From: Sipunculus nudus
Taxonomy: Eukaryota; Annelida; Sipuncula; Golfingiida; Sipunculidae
Assembly (NCBI GenBank): GCA_026874595.1
Contig: CM049306.1
Span: 65,730,019-65,794,018 of the forward strand
Reading direction: 5' to 3'
Length of the DNA stretch: 64,000 nt
The position numbers were made by a program, and so were the translations under genes. Shown here in pieces: positions 49,377-61,955 of this stretch (within the stretch, counting starts at the first letter, position 1; each line of letters starts with the position of its first letter). The notes beneath the pieces are model-generated. The model had not been told where the DNA came from. It was given only the letters and a program-made list of their open reading frames with translations, and did no database searches.

Positions 49377-49640
49377 AAACTAGACGACCAGAGGTCGAAC
49401 ACTTGCCGGAAGTGGTTGACGGAAATAAGACTGCGAAACAGACCGACAGTTAATGTGCAGACGCTTGGGGATCATTTGGAACTGGTCAAATGAGCAAAAC
49501 CTGTTGTGGGGAAAGCAGAAAGAAATTTTTATTAGGAGGGCTGATTTTCCAAAGTCGCAGATAAGTTGCAGACGGAAAGACGAACAAACAGAAAGACTGA
49601 CGGAAAAAAAAGGCAGCGTCATCTGTAGGGTTCCTTATTT
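49377..49640 (+). mobile_element. Family C head, truncated copy C3
   Basis: ACTAGACGACCAGAGGTCG and CTTGCCGGAAGT (49378-49412) form an intact head directly after a microsatellite. The rest of the element is not found downstream. Confidence 0.5.
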
Positions 49641-51090
49641 TACGATTTTATTTCTATTTTTTTTATATAAAAATGACTATCCGTCAATCTCCCGGTGTCA
49701 ATTCGTAATTTATGGTTTCATGTAGTGTCCCGGAAATCAAGGGGTTTTCAGGGCCGGATTATTTTGGCTTGAAGAAGCTGGTACCTCATAGAAACCATCT
49801 TGTCCTTCCGTCGGTCAGTCTTTCCATAAGTTCGTCAAATTAATTTTCAGGTAATAATTCATGTTGTACTATATGTGGATTTCAAACAAGCCCATATCGG
49901 TCCGTTGACTAGTAAGAAGTCTTGATTTTAGAGTCATGAGACAGGTCAAGCGTTCACTTTCTTTTAAAAGATTGTGGATTTATTTCAACGCACTTTATGA
50001 CAAACATCCTATCACAAACATTCCATCTTACACATGTGACTGACCTGCTTATCGGTGAAGAATCTTGATTTCTGGTGAGAGGTCAGGGTTACTGGACCCA
50101 CTTAAGAGTGTTGTGAAAATCTATTAAGGAAGTTGGAGGATAACAAGTCAGGTTTGTATTGGAAATGTTTTTATATATGTCTTTTTGAAACAGAATGCGT
50201 GGGCTGGCTTGCATGGGACTGGTTTAAGAAAAATTAGACAAAACAGTGATCAATATTTAAAATTTATTTTAATGAAATGCAAGTTTATATGGAAATACAA
50301 CAATTATTAATAGAGAATTTTACATAAATAACACAGATTTTAAACACCAGTTGGAAGTGTTGGTGGCAACAGTTCTTGTGATAATTAGAATGGCACTTTT
50401 GATGATTATAAATACATTTTTGTGATAGTCTATATTTCATCTCACAGCCACGTCATGGAATCAGTGTTGTATAAACACGGACTTAACGATTCAATCCACA
50501 ATAATCATTCTTTGTATCGAAATGAACCATCTATTGGTGATGGGTGTCGATACTTTGTGTGCAGTGGTTTGATTGAAAATATTTCGACAGACAAGTCCGT
50601 ATCAACATGAACTTCACGAATGGCGTTTTTATTATATAGTCTAGGCAACTGGTCAGTGTAGCAGATGTTATGCCTCCTTAGTGTAAACAACTGTATTCTT
50701 TGCAACTTTTGTGTTATTTGTTGATTTAAAGTGACTTTGGATGTTTACACATGCTGCAGAACCAATACAGTATCGCACAATTCCCATATTGGACTGTTTC
50801 TGGAGCAGCCTACACGTGAAATGGCATGCGTGTGCCAATACAGACAGTATTTTTTCCCCCATTGTCGCTCAAAAGAGGAAAGTATGATTTGGTCTGAGAA
50901 AGTTACGCTTTTGATATTATACACTGTGCCAGACAAATACACTGTGCCAGACAAAATCTTGAACCTATCATTCATGTTGGAACTTGATTGGTCATGTCGT
51001 CCAAAGACGTATGATACAGGTTTTTTGCTGGTCAATATAGGATCAGTTGTTTCCGCAACACGAGTGTCTTGCCTGTATAGCAACTTGGGG
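49641..51090. other. Unassigned DNA
   Basis: Frames of 153 codons (50731-51192, plus) and 141 codons (50745-51170, minus) overlap on opposite strands. Neither has a convincing start with splice support, and neither shows a domain I recognise. An 18-base direct repeat with ACTGTGCCAGACAAA lies at 50924-50955. Confidence 0.3.
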
Positions 51091-51111
51091 TTAGCAGAAA
51101 TGCACAGGAAC
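51091..51111 (-). CDS. Candidate short last exon, partner of 51656-51871
   Basis: An excellent acceptor (TTCTTTTTTTCAG, minus strand) precedes GTTCCTG. In the phase left by the upstream exon this reads VPVHFC and stops. If the phase were different a much longer frame (LCISANPKLLYRQDTR...) would follow, so the phase decides whether the protein ends here. Confidence 0.25.
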   Translation of the reverse strand, partial: VPVHFC

Positions 51112-51655
51112 CTGAAAAAAAGAACACAAAACAATATTAGTAAGGCACTGTTAAGTGAGAAAACAGTCATAAGTGTAGTGAGGAGCAGCTAGAATTTGGT
51201 ACAGAATGGTAAAGTATTATACAATAGAGTTTACAATATGGTTAAGTATTTTATATGGTCATTTTATTATGGTGTTATTTTGTTTAATACTACATTCTAT
51301 TATGGTATTATTATGCTGTTTATATATACTCTATTATAGTTATATTCCATTTGATTAAGCACCTATATTTTCTAGATAATAATCATTACCTGTGGAATAT
51401 GATCATATAGCTTTACGACAAAAATTAAGACAATTGTTTGCAGTAAGAAAATTCGAAGAGATTCCTTTTGAGTGAGAAATTTGAATGCTACTTATTCCGA
51501 TAGGATTCTAGTATCAGTTTTATTGTTTCCCTACATAAGTATTTCACGCATAAGTAAATCGCGGCTTCTGTTATTAATGTTCCAGGTTAAATTTTTACCA
51601 ATTTTATAATTTATGTGTAAAAACACTGTTTGTGAAAGCTAGACGATATACTTAC

Positions 51656-51871
51656 ATTTTTTTGCGTTTTTATGCTGGAAGGGTCAGTTGCCCCCTTGAT
51701 TAAGTTGGCATCTGTTTTGTCCAAGGCTCTGTTTTGTCCAAGGTTTCTACTAGGTGATCTGAAATATTTGTCTTGTACTGTTGTTCGATCTGGATTGTAT
51801 GATTTTGGTTTGCGAACGATGTTCTGAGCTACGGCCCTCATATTTGGCTCGTTCACGGTTTTTCCCCCTGG
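51656..51871 (-). CDS. Candidate internal exon, unknown host gene
   Basis: A 72-codon open stretch (PGGKTVNEPNMRAVAQ ... SSIKTQKN) lies between an AG acceptor and a perfect GTAAGT donor at 51655. It is hydrophilic, with no membrane segment and no recognised domain. TTTTGTCCAAGG occurs twice within 20 bases on the plus strand (51716-51741), giving a LGQNRALDKTD segment. The donor is the strongest argument for a real exon. Confidence 0.35.
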
Positions 51872-51874
51872 CTG

Positions 51875-53640
51875 CTATTATGCATTGCTGTACCTAATAC
51901 AAATATTTGAAATAAAAGTTGTATATTTTCAAGGTACACGTACTTTTGTCACTAACCGATTAATCAAACGAGTTGTAAAGGGTATGATTTATTTTATATT
52001 TCACGTTACAGTTGTGTCGGAATAGAGTAGCTAACAGTCTGAATTTAGAGTAGCCAAGAGTTGTAGCTAAAGAGAAATGCTTATTTTAATGATTGTTATT
52101 TAAGCTTAAGCACAGGGCAATATTAATCATATTGTACATACAGATTACAGGTATTATTCAGACTGTAGGAAAAATATCTGGGTCTAAATGGGTTCTGGAT
52201 TTTAACATTAACTGTTTAGCTATGGTCTCAATCCTGATCAGATAAAAGTAATATTAATTTACAGTGATACGACCAATTACATTTTTTCATTCACCTTCTG
52301 ATTTCACCCACCTTCTAAATAAGTAACCTCAGTGTGAAGCTTGTCCTTTTTTTGTCACAGGGGATAGACTGGTAGGCTTATTGTATTTTGCGGATACTTT
52401 GCATTCACCAGGTTTCGGCCTCACCGCATGTCTAGGAGGAACTCCGACGAGTTGCCTGGACCAAACGGGATCAGCCTATTTATTGTGTTACGGAAACTAA
52501 TAATCACAGATCACGTAATCGTGACGAGCACAAACCCTTGTTACGAGGTAAAAAAAATTAGATTCCGCAACACTAGGCAGCGTGAAATGTCTAGGGGAAT
52601 GAATAAAGAAGTCAGCGGTTTTTTGTCAACAAACAATTATAATTTATTCTTAGAACAATCCTAAAATTACAATACACAATCAATATAATTACACAGTATT
52701 TAAGACATAACAATTATTAAAATGTACATCACCAGAGTCCGGATCCTAGGCGTTGATTCCTGGATATCACAACTGTCACATTCCAACAAGAGTTAACACC
52801 AATAAACCACGAGAACAGTTGAATTAAATCCTTTCGTTGAATAGTCCAATTAAATCTCAAAGACAATATGTTGTAATCCAAAAGTGAAGTTCAGGTAAAA
52901 ACCCAAAGGCAAACTGAAGACATTTTGTACAAGATCTGTATAAAGTCTGTGAAATATCTGTAACTATGCAATTTTCGGTGTAGATCCCAAAACTGACGAG
53001 AAAGTTGCACTCTTTAGTGCCTGCTGGTGTTTTCCTTTCTGCCACCTCCTTTCTGTTTCCTCTTTCTGCCCCTATTTATAGCTATACCCCCCCCCCCCCC
53101 CGGAAGCCCAGACGTTTCTAGAAACGAACATTCCAGTACAACAACGATAAACTTGCGCCCACAGCGCATGAACAGACCCTAACCTTCTAGACTACAAAGA
53201 CCGCTGTGTCTGTACACTCAAGGGGCAGGCAAGAGTTCAACAAGTGCGGTTCCCACAGCAACGCACAGGGCCTGAGCCCAGCAGATGCCAAGCCATGTAA
53301 AATCTTGCGCATAATAAAACATACCTGTAACAATTGTGTCACATGTTCGGAACTCGTGCCTGCCCAAGATTGGTGGCGCCAACTTCAGTCTTGGTGCAAC
53401 CAATCTATTTAGTGTAGTGTATCTGTGGGTGTTTCCTGTGTTCATAATGGCAGATATTTAAAGTGTGGTCCAATATATGGAGCTGAAATTGTGTATGTCA
53501 ATTGATCTTTGATACTTAAGTCTTATACACATGCCTGATGATACTAAAAAAGTCTCATACACTAGCCTGGTGGGGCTACTAACAGTCTGTTTCTCGTAGA
53601 GTCCATACATAACGGTTTTTAGTGAAAATGCACATATCAC
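51875..53640. other. Unassigned DNA
   Basis: Mixed sequence with a poly-C run at 53087-53101 and several short frames on both strands without splice support. No repeat family recognised. Confidence 0.3.
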
Positions 53641-54460
53641 AGGAGTGATTTGATGCAGCAGCCTGTAATTTTCGATGTTTGTCAGTCATTGATATCTTTG
53701 TCATAAACCAGATAGGTAGCCCCACCTATTTGTAAAAAACGAGATAGGTGGCGCCACCTATTTAAAAACCACCTATTATACGGTTTATAAAGAATACACA
53801 TTGATGCAAATTTCTAAGAATTGCTTTGACATTTCGGCCTGAAACTCTGCATGTACACTGATCCTTGATACCTCCATCTTGGTATTGGGTACCTCCGTGT
53901 CTTTCCTTCAGACTGGTGGCGTCATCTGAAATGGACATTGCGTGGCGTCCATCCGTGAGTTTCTATGTGTAAAAATCACTCAGATCTGAGGAGAGATCTC
54001 ATTGATTTTCAATGTAACCGCCTTGCATGTCTATCCATCTTGAATAGCATTGTGGTACACGTTTCGCCATAGATCTGGGATGAGATGATCTTTTACACAT
54101 GCCTTGTGGTGCCATCTGCTATCTTTTCAAGTTTAGTTCATAAGTGTAGGGCTGGAATGTCACGATTTCATACCTCACTTTATCCATGTCTCTTGATTTG
54201 AGGGATACGAGTTGTTTGTACACTCTTCATATTCTAGTGTCTGCTTTAACAGAGTAGAATGGTAAGGTGGGTCTTCGTTGTAGTTTTGGCATACCCGCCT
54301 GAAGCTTTGTCGATGTAATCGTTTGCCACTCTGTTCTCTACTAAAATATAAACATTCATAAATAATAATGCAAATAGAAGTTATAAACAATTATATAAAA
54401 ATTGTAACATTTTTAATATTAAAAACATTGGGTTAATGCAACTCAATGTTATTAATTAGT
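53641..54460. repeat. Degenerate repeat with GATAGGTGGCGCCACCTA palindrome
   Basis: ATAGGTAGCCCCACCTAT (53708-53725) and ATAGGTGGCGCCACCTAT (53744-53761) are perfect or near-perfect palindromes about 36 bases apart. Later blocks share TACACATGCCT and TGGTGSCRTCATCTG (53495, 53920, 54090). Likely remnants of another family using the same palindrome. Confidence 0.4.
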
Positions 54461-54869
54461 AAATTTTTTTAAATGGTTTTACCAAAATCAAAATGATCTA
54501 AGGTTAGAAACAATAACAAATTTGATATTTCGGGAAGAGCAGTGCAGAAAGAAAAGAAATATCTCGAGCCAGTACATTTAGCTGCTACGTTTTGAATTAT
54601 AGACGATTAAGATGAAGCAAATTTAATACATTTAAAGATTTTTTTATAACTTCAAATATGCTGTTAAATAGTTTACAATTTTTAGACCAAGAAAAATATT
54701 TTATTTCTTTTTCCGTTCTATCGGTGAACTGACCGAAGCAAAGAATTGGTCTGAAATGGTCAACGATTACTGCGGGTATCTCGAGCAGTTGTTTAGCGAG
54801 AGATGACGGATAACCATTTTTGATTGGTCAATTATGAATTGAATAATTTATAAACTATTTACTAGCTTT

Positions 54870-57081
54870 GTTTTGGTACATATGGTTTATCATCGTGCCA
54901 CTGTGGCTGGTCGGCTTCTTTTTGTCAATAGTTCAAATATAATTCCTTCATCAATCTAGATGGATCCAGTGTCAAATATGAGATAATAGCACGAAATCTT
55001 CAGACAATTGATCCATAGGGTTTGGTTTTGTGTGTAAAACAACCCCAATTTTTTATTGTTCCTCTTTGAATAGTAAAATTTTATTTTCCTTTGGCTGGTT
55101 ATCCAATTGCTCAGGTGGAGCAACACAGCCGGACAGGTGACCAATCTGGCATATTGGCTTGGGCACCGCACACCACCCACACAGTGGTCGTGGAACAGTT
55201 TACACACGAACCATGTGTCATCCACAAGAGACCAACTGTGCCTGTAGTGTACAGCGCACGATTAGGCACTCCAGAAAGCAGAGATGCCATTTTATTTATT
55301 TCAATGATACTTTGCCAGGATGGCATATTCGGCACCATATGCTGATTTTCATTAGGGTCGTGAGTCCAGTGAACAATTTGTACAGTTATACACAATAAAA
55401 AGGCAAATTTACTTTACTAATCCTATATGGACCAGGCTCCACAAATCGCCATAAGACCGTGGCAATGCCATGGCTCTGAGCACTGCTCAGCAGTGAGAGT
55501 GCAGCTACCCCAACAGGCAAGTCTGACGATTGGGTGCTCGTTCGGAATGTCTGGTAACCAATGAATTCCTCTTGTTAAAGTTCAACCATTTAAAGGCTAC
55601 GTCTTGAATAATAGGCGATGTTCTAACCTGTAGACGAAAGAATATATGAATAAAAAAATCTAAGAGATATATTGACTATATATATTTTTTACCATAATTT
55701 ATGGCTTTAACACCCGCACAATCATTTTATTTATTGCTTCTTTTTATCGGAATACTTACCTCAGCACACAATTGGATGTGAAGCCTTAGCAGGTAATTGG
55801 TGTAAAATGGTCATATCGAATATTTCAAGTTTTGATTCCACCGGCTCCAGTTTGGAGACTGTCCAGGTGTTGGACGAGATAAGGCGGAACACTACACAGC
55901 GAAGTGAAATAGTCTCAACGTATAAATTCCAGCGAATCCCCTACCGAGTATTTCTTATTTTATGATCAGAAAAGTAAGTATCGTGAACATATGTAAAAGT
56001 TTCCGTGTACTAACGTTGTGATAAATATGTTGTATCATCGTACCTCTGTCTGTAGTAGTCTTCTTTATTATAATCTTTAAATCCAAATTCCTTGATCAAT
56101 ATAGATAGTTTGATCTCCTCCTTCTCTGACAAATCCTCATTGTAATGTTCCTATACAAATCCTGGTAAATCGAATGTCAGCTTACCTCAGCACACAATTG
56201 GTGTGAAACCTCAGCACACAATTGGTGTGTAATGGTCGTATCGGGTATTGCGAGTCTTGATTCCTCTGGCTCCAGTTTCTAGATGGTCTAGTTGTTGGAC
56301 GAGAGATGGCAGAACATTATGTAGCGAAGTAAAATAGTCATCAGCGTATAAATTCCAGTGATTCCCGATTTATTATTTCCTATTTTATGCACGTACATTT
56401 TTGTTTTTGTTGCTTTCACAGATTTTATTAGATTTATGTAGGGACGGTCCCCACGGATCCATTCCTAGCATTTCTCTTTTCCAGTTTGAATTATTAGGTT
56501 TTTACTCGGCATAATGTCATGTCGTGATCAGAAAAGTAAGTATCATGAAAATCTATAATAATTTCTTGTGTACCAACGTTGTTGTGATCAATATGGTTTT
56601 TCATCGTACGTCTGTCTGTAGTTGGCTTGTTAATGTAATCTTCAAAAACAAATTCCTTGATCAATATAGATAATTTGCTCTCCTTCTCGCTCAAATGCTC
56701 CCCTTCTTCTCGGTCAAATCCTCACTGTAAAGTTCCAATACAAATACTGGTAAATCGAATGTCAGCTTACCTCAGCACACAATTAGTGTGAAACCACAGC
56801 ATACAATTGGTGTGAAATGATCGTATCGAGTATTGCGAGTCTTTATTCCTCTGGCTCTAGTTTCTCGACTGTCTAGATGTTGGACGAGAGATGGCGGAAC
56901 ACTACACAGCAAGGTAATATAGTCATCAACATATGAATTTCAGCGATTTCCGATTGTGTATTTCTTTTGTTTTTTATACACGTACATTTTTGTTTTCTTG
57001 CTTTCAAAGATGTTATTAGATTTCTCCAAGGACGGTCCCCACGGATCCATCCGTAGCATTTCTCTTTTCCAGTTTTATCCA
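54870..57081 (-). pseudogene. Three partial extra copies of the Helentron endonuclease 3' end
   Basis: Segments at 56494-56720, about 55960-56130 and about 54880-55060 match the last part of the endonuclease frame (minus strand). The best copy keeps [31 protein letters not shown]-type sequence, so the SDH motif is recognisable. The first three copies, counting the main one, are in tandem at 430-590 base spacing with shared flanks (CTTACCTCAGCACACAATT, GGACGGTCCCCACGGATCC). All are fragments and none can encode a whole domain. Confidence 0.7.
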
Positions 57082-58287
57082 TTAGGTTTTTACTCCGCAT
57101 AATGTGATGTCGTGATCAGAAAAATATGTATCATGAACATCCGTAATTATTTCTTGTGTACCAACGCGGTTGTGGTATATATGGTCTATCATAGTATCCC
57201 TGTATGTGGTAGGCTTGTTTATATACTGTTCAAATCCAAGTTCCTTTATCAATTTAGATATTGTGGTCTCCTGCTGGTCAGTCAAATCATCATTGAAGTC
57301 CCCTAGTACAAAAACTGGTATATCGAGTTTCAAAGAAGATATAACGGCACGGAATCTTCGGCAAAACTGTTGAATAGGATATGATGGTTTTCTGTATACA
57401 GCAACCACAACCATTTTGGATTGTCCCATTGTGAACTGTACAGTTTTACATTCCAATGTCTGGTTATCAACCATCAATTCCTCTGGTTGTAATCTCTGCT
57501 TAACACATATCATCAGTCCGTGCTGTCCATGGTCGTTCTGTTCGGAAGGTACACAACGACCAAATATCTCGTACTGGTATTTTTCTGCAAAATTATCCAG
57601 ATTGTGTTCATACGTTAAATAGGTTTCGGTGAAACACATCACATCGGTACGATCGAAAATGGGCGTTTGTCTTGCATGCAATAGGTCCTGCATCTTGTTA
57701 AGGAAATAACGTACATTCAAATGCCCAAGGATTGTCCACTCAGAGGATTGGTATTTCAACAGTTTCAGTTCTTCGGTTGGTACGGTATTTTGTTGTATTT
57801 TCTCCATTTCAGCTTCGATTTTCTTGTCACTCTTTATTCCAGCAGGATCAAAGTTTACTATGTACAAACCTTCAAATGTCTTTACACGACTAAATGCAAC
57901 ATAAGCCTGGCCTTTTCCGAAACGCTTCGCCTTTCTCATGTTCACAACGATCTGGTCTACCGTTAGACCTTGACATTTATGGATAGTAACTGTCCATGCT
58001 AATGTTAATGGAAACTGTCTCCTTGCTATTTGAGCTCCTTACTTATTTCCTTTCTCATAATTCCCTTCATGTCTCTTGATAGGTACTCCACTTGGGTATT
58101 CCTGTTTCCAGTGACTAGTAGTTATTGCATTTTTTCCAACAGCCTCATCATCAAACTTGACCAAAATTACGTCTACCTTTCCGTTGGCAGTGGTAACTAT
58201 ATTCTGCACTGTTCCTATAACACCATTGACAAGACCATCTGCTGTGTCCACGTTATATGTGAGCATGACTCTGGCACCAACTGTCAA
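57082..58287 (-). pseudogene. Helentron: end of the helicase and apurinic-type endonuclease domain
   Basis: One frame with a single TAA stop at 58039-58041. The upstream piece (58042-58287) begins TVGARVMLTYNVDTADGLVNG, the C-terminal fold typical of PIF1/RecD2-like helicases. After the stop come [12 protein letters not shown] and [16 protein letters not shown], the last helicase motifs. From about 57790 an endonuclease/exonuclease/phosphatase-type domain follows, with [23 protein letters not shown] and FSDHD, which are the catalytic blocks expected. The domain ends at 57082 and is itself unbroken. An endonuclease fused behind the helicase marks the Helentron/Helitron2 branch. Confidence 0.85.
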
Positions 58288-61200
58288 AATAAGAACGGTA
58301 TGTAGTCCAGCCGTTTCTGATCGCTTGTGTAAAGTTTTCGTCTTTTGTAAGTTGACCTGCCCTGTGCTGTCAGTTTTATCGTCCGATGCATGATATAGGT
58401 AAGATTGTTTTCATTTGGTTCTAGTTCTTTCAATTTCGTCAAGTTTCTCTGATCAACGTCGCAATTGTAGGCAAACACGTGCAAAGCATCATGCGGATAA
58501 TCTGGATCGTCTTCAGCAATCTGTCGGGATGTTAATAAGGATATATCAGCTTTAGTATGGTTTCCAACTCGAATGCGACAAAGCATTTCAGCAAACGCAG
58601 AATCACCCTTCTGGCGCATAACTTCGTCCAATTCATGTAGATGGAAGTTCTCTTTCCAAAGGTTCCCTTGTAGTCTTTCGACAGGATCTTTAACAGGCTG
58701 GTAGATGTGGGACTGTAATACAGGAGGAAGCTGATATAGATCTCCAACTGCCAAAATTGAAACATTTCCAAAGACTGAATCGCCCGATATGCCTTTAACT
58801 TTGTTGAGACGTTTGTGGATGTCCAATAACATATCTGATCCAACCATCGAAATTTCCTCAATGATAAACAACTGCAGATTTTCCAGTTTCGACCTCAATG
58901 TGTTCAATTTGTCAAAAGAAATTTGATCAGTACCATACTTCCTAGTTTGCATTAATAAAGCAGAATGTATTGTCATGCCACCAATATTGAAAGCAGCGAC
59001 TCCAGTGGGTGCAGTCAACAAGACGGTAATGTCTGAAGGACTTATTGCCTGTGCCATCCTGGAGAATTTTCTCACATCGGAATGGATGAGTTTGATGACA
59101 TGTGATTTTCCAACACCGCCTGGTCCGCTCAAAAATACGTGGTAAGGTCTCACGGGTTTCTTTTCTCTCAAGGCTTTTAAAGCATCTTTGCACCATTTTC
59201 TATTGAAGAATACAATCTGTCCTTGTTTGTTATTTAAATTGCGCACCATCTTCCTGTATTCGTGATCAGGTATAATTTGTTTTTCTGCTTCTGCTTCATA
59301 GCGTGCTGTTATATCCGAGGCATGAACAGACTTTGGATTTTCGATCAATTCAGCATTTGCGTCAAAGTCTTCCTGGTCAAGGTCTCTTTCTATCTCTACA
59401 CCTTCACCTTGGTCTTGCAAATTGTCATGTTCAGCGCCAGGTGCAATATTTTCCCATGCATGTTCAGGTGGTCCATAAAGTGCATTTTTCTCTATGGCTT
59501 GTTCAACGAGTTCTACGTTTTGAGTGTACTTGGCTTCATTTACAGATATAAGGTCATGTGCACTGAAGTAATGGGATGCAAAATCAGGATGACCACTCAA
59601 CAGGTCAACATCTTCGTCTCGCCATGGTAGATACAGCATTAGCTTTGATCGATAGAAGTCCCCTGGGTCCTTTTCAACACTAAACTTGTGAAATCTAATC
59701 ACAGCTGGTCGTTTTCGTTTGTACATTGTGCCACCTCCTTTCTTCAATTTGATCTGTTTTGGTAGTTCCACTGGACATTCTTCCTGCTCATCATTGATAT
59801 CCAGTACAACTGGTACACTGTCATCCGCTTCTTCATTCGTACGTGCAAACCTCACTTTATAGTTGGATGAGAAGTCTGCGAGGCACATATTTTCGATGCA
59901 ATTTGGTCTCAAGGAGTAACGCTCAATAATGGTGCTCTGGAAAATGTTTTCGTCTTCGTCCCCTAAATCATCCAATTCTTTCTGTGGTTTGAGAACAGCT
60001 GTTCTTACATCTTTGGCATCTGTATTGACAAACAAGACTTCTCTGCTGAACTTTTTCATGGGCATGGATAATATACGGTAAACTGCTTCTTGAGCACTGA
60101 CTCCACGATGATTTAAGAATACTGAGCCGACGCGTCGAAGCATGCCTTTAATCTCTTGGTCTTGGTACTCTTTACACACTTGTTTGAGGAGTTCACCAAT
60201 ACCTTTCTCATTTTTCGTCATGTAGGCGGCAATGTACATGACGCATGCGTTTGCATCTATGATGTACTGTATGTCAATATTTGCCTGCCATGCTTTCAGT
60301 ATCACTGGATTATGTGGATTGATTAGAAGTTCTCCGGGTGATCTTTTCAACACTATTGTCTGACCTCTCTGTGATACCAACAACTGTTGAAGGTACTCTT
60401 GCAGCGACACATTGGCTTTGTCCAAGATTTGCTCCAATTTGGAGTCCCTTGTACTGTCAGCATCAGATATGACATCTTTCACTTTTTGGAGTACACTGGC
60501 TGCGCGATCTTTCTTCAACTTTGCCAATTCATCTGGTTCCCTTGCAATGACCGTTACAGGACTAGGTGGTCTAGGAAAAGCAAATCTGCATGATCCTTTC
60601 TTCTTGCAGTAACTTGAGTGAGAGTGAGTTTGTAATGTCTTTACAAGCGTCTGAAGGGTTTCGTCTTTATCCCCAGGTAGAGCACAAGAAATGTATTTGT
60701 CAACGAATGATGCAACCACTTCATCTGGATCAGAGTCAATTTTCGGCGCCTCCTTCACCCTTAAAAGTGTGTGTGCATGAGGAGAACCACGAGCCTGGAA
60801 TTCTATCCGAATAACGTAGTCCATTATTTCTCTTAATGGATGCGCTTTTGATCTCAGAACATCTCGAAACAAGAGCTCTAATCTGTACTGAAACTGTCGT
60901 GCAGCCGTAACTGGGTTCCTTCTCAGCCATTGTGATCTCTCAGCAAATGATAACTGTTTCACATCATCATTTGTCAATATGGTACCATATTGTCTCGCTA
61001 TTGTTTGAATCACATCGGGCCATTGCATGTCAGCAGCAGAAACTGTAAAAAACCACGCTGGAATTCCAAGCTGTCGCACCATGGCAAGAACATCATAAAA
61101 CACAGTTTGGAAATAAGCAGGTGTTCCTCTGATGTTTTTCAACATTCTATAGGCGCGATCTGACTTTACAAAACTTTTCATTTGTTCTACATGTTTCACC

Positions 61201-61955
61201 ATGCCAGCAGTGAGACGTTTCCCCTGAAAGTTTTTTCCACTAGCTCGTCTGAAGATGTAGTGATTAATATTACTTGTTAATTGGTGACATTCCGTTGCAT
61301 ACTGCGCACTGAAAATGTACTCAATAGATCTTGCGAACCTGCCATCAACATCAAGCAATCTTTGGTTGAAATATTTTCGGGCATTCAACTGCACAGGTCG
61401 TTCCGCTGTCAGTGCATTCCTTCCATCAGGATATTTATCAGGATTTGATAATTCCTCAAAGTTAGGATCACTCAAAAGCGGCATGGGTTTTTCTCCATCA
61501 GCTGGTGCAACACTGATTATTTTGTTGAGTAATTCAGGGTCTTCATTCATCATACTGGTTTCATAGGGTAACCCACGCACTTTAGATGCTTCTTCAAATG
61601 CATATTCATCCTGTTCTCTGATGTTTTCGTCATCATCCGAAAGGTCCCCATCGTTAATATCAGTGGTAGTTTGTACGTGCTTTGAATTTTCATTGTCGTC
61701 TAGTCGCACACATTGCTGAATAACTCCTCTGTCTATATCAGTGTATGGTTCAAGTATCATGTAATGTGACTGTCCCATCAGTCCAAGATCAAATTCCTTT
61801 GTTTCAACATTTTCTATTCTTGGGCTTATTGTGTGGACCATAAGGGCACTTGTTGAGTGAACATTCACTTTTACTGAATACATATCTGCCAGAGCCTGAA
61901 GCACTAGATGATCACCCCAACTTCGAATTCTCAAGTCATCAAGTACCTTATCCAC
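58284..61955 (-). pseudogene. Helentron: OTU end, Rep (HUH) domain and PIF1-like helicase
   Basis: An open frame of 1223 codons without a true ATG at its start. It opens in the C-terminal half of an OTU protease (GQSHYMILEP, probable catalytic His at residue 64). The Helitron-like N region and Rep domain follow, with the HUH motif SPHAHTLL near residue 393 (60771-60779) and the tyrosine motif YIAAYMTK near residue 572. The PIF1-like helicase has Walker A GPGGVGKS (about 59106-59129), Walker B FIIEEIS and GDLYQLPP. A frameshift at about 58285 separates it from the helicase end. Known role of the family: rolling-circle transposition, with nicking by HUH/Tyr and unwinding by the helicase. Confidence 0.9.

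Noticed and set aside
50731-51192. 153-codon plus-strand frame and 141-codon minus-strand frame over the same DNA
   Set aside because: No recognisable domain. The minus frame has a leader-like hydrophobic start, but this is the reverse complement of a polypurine tract next to a splice acceptor.
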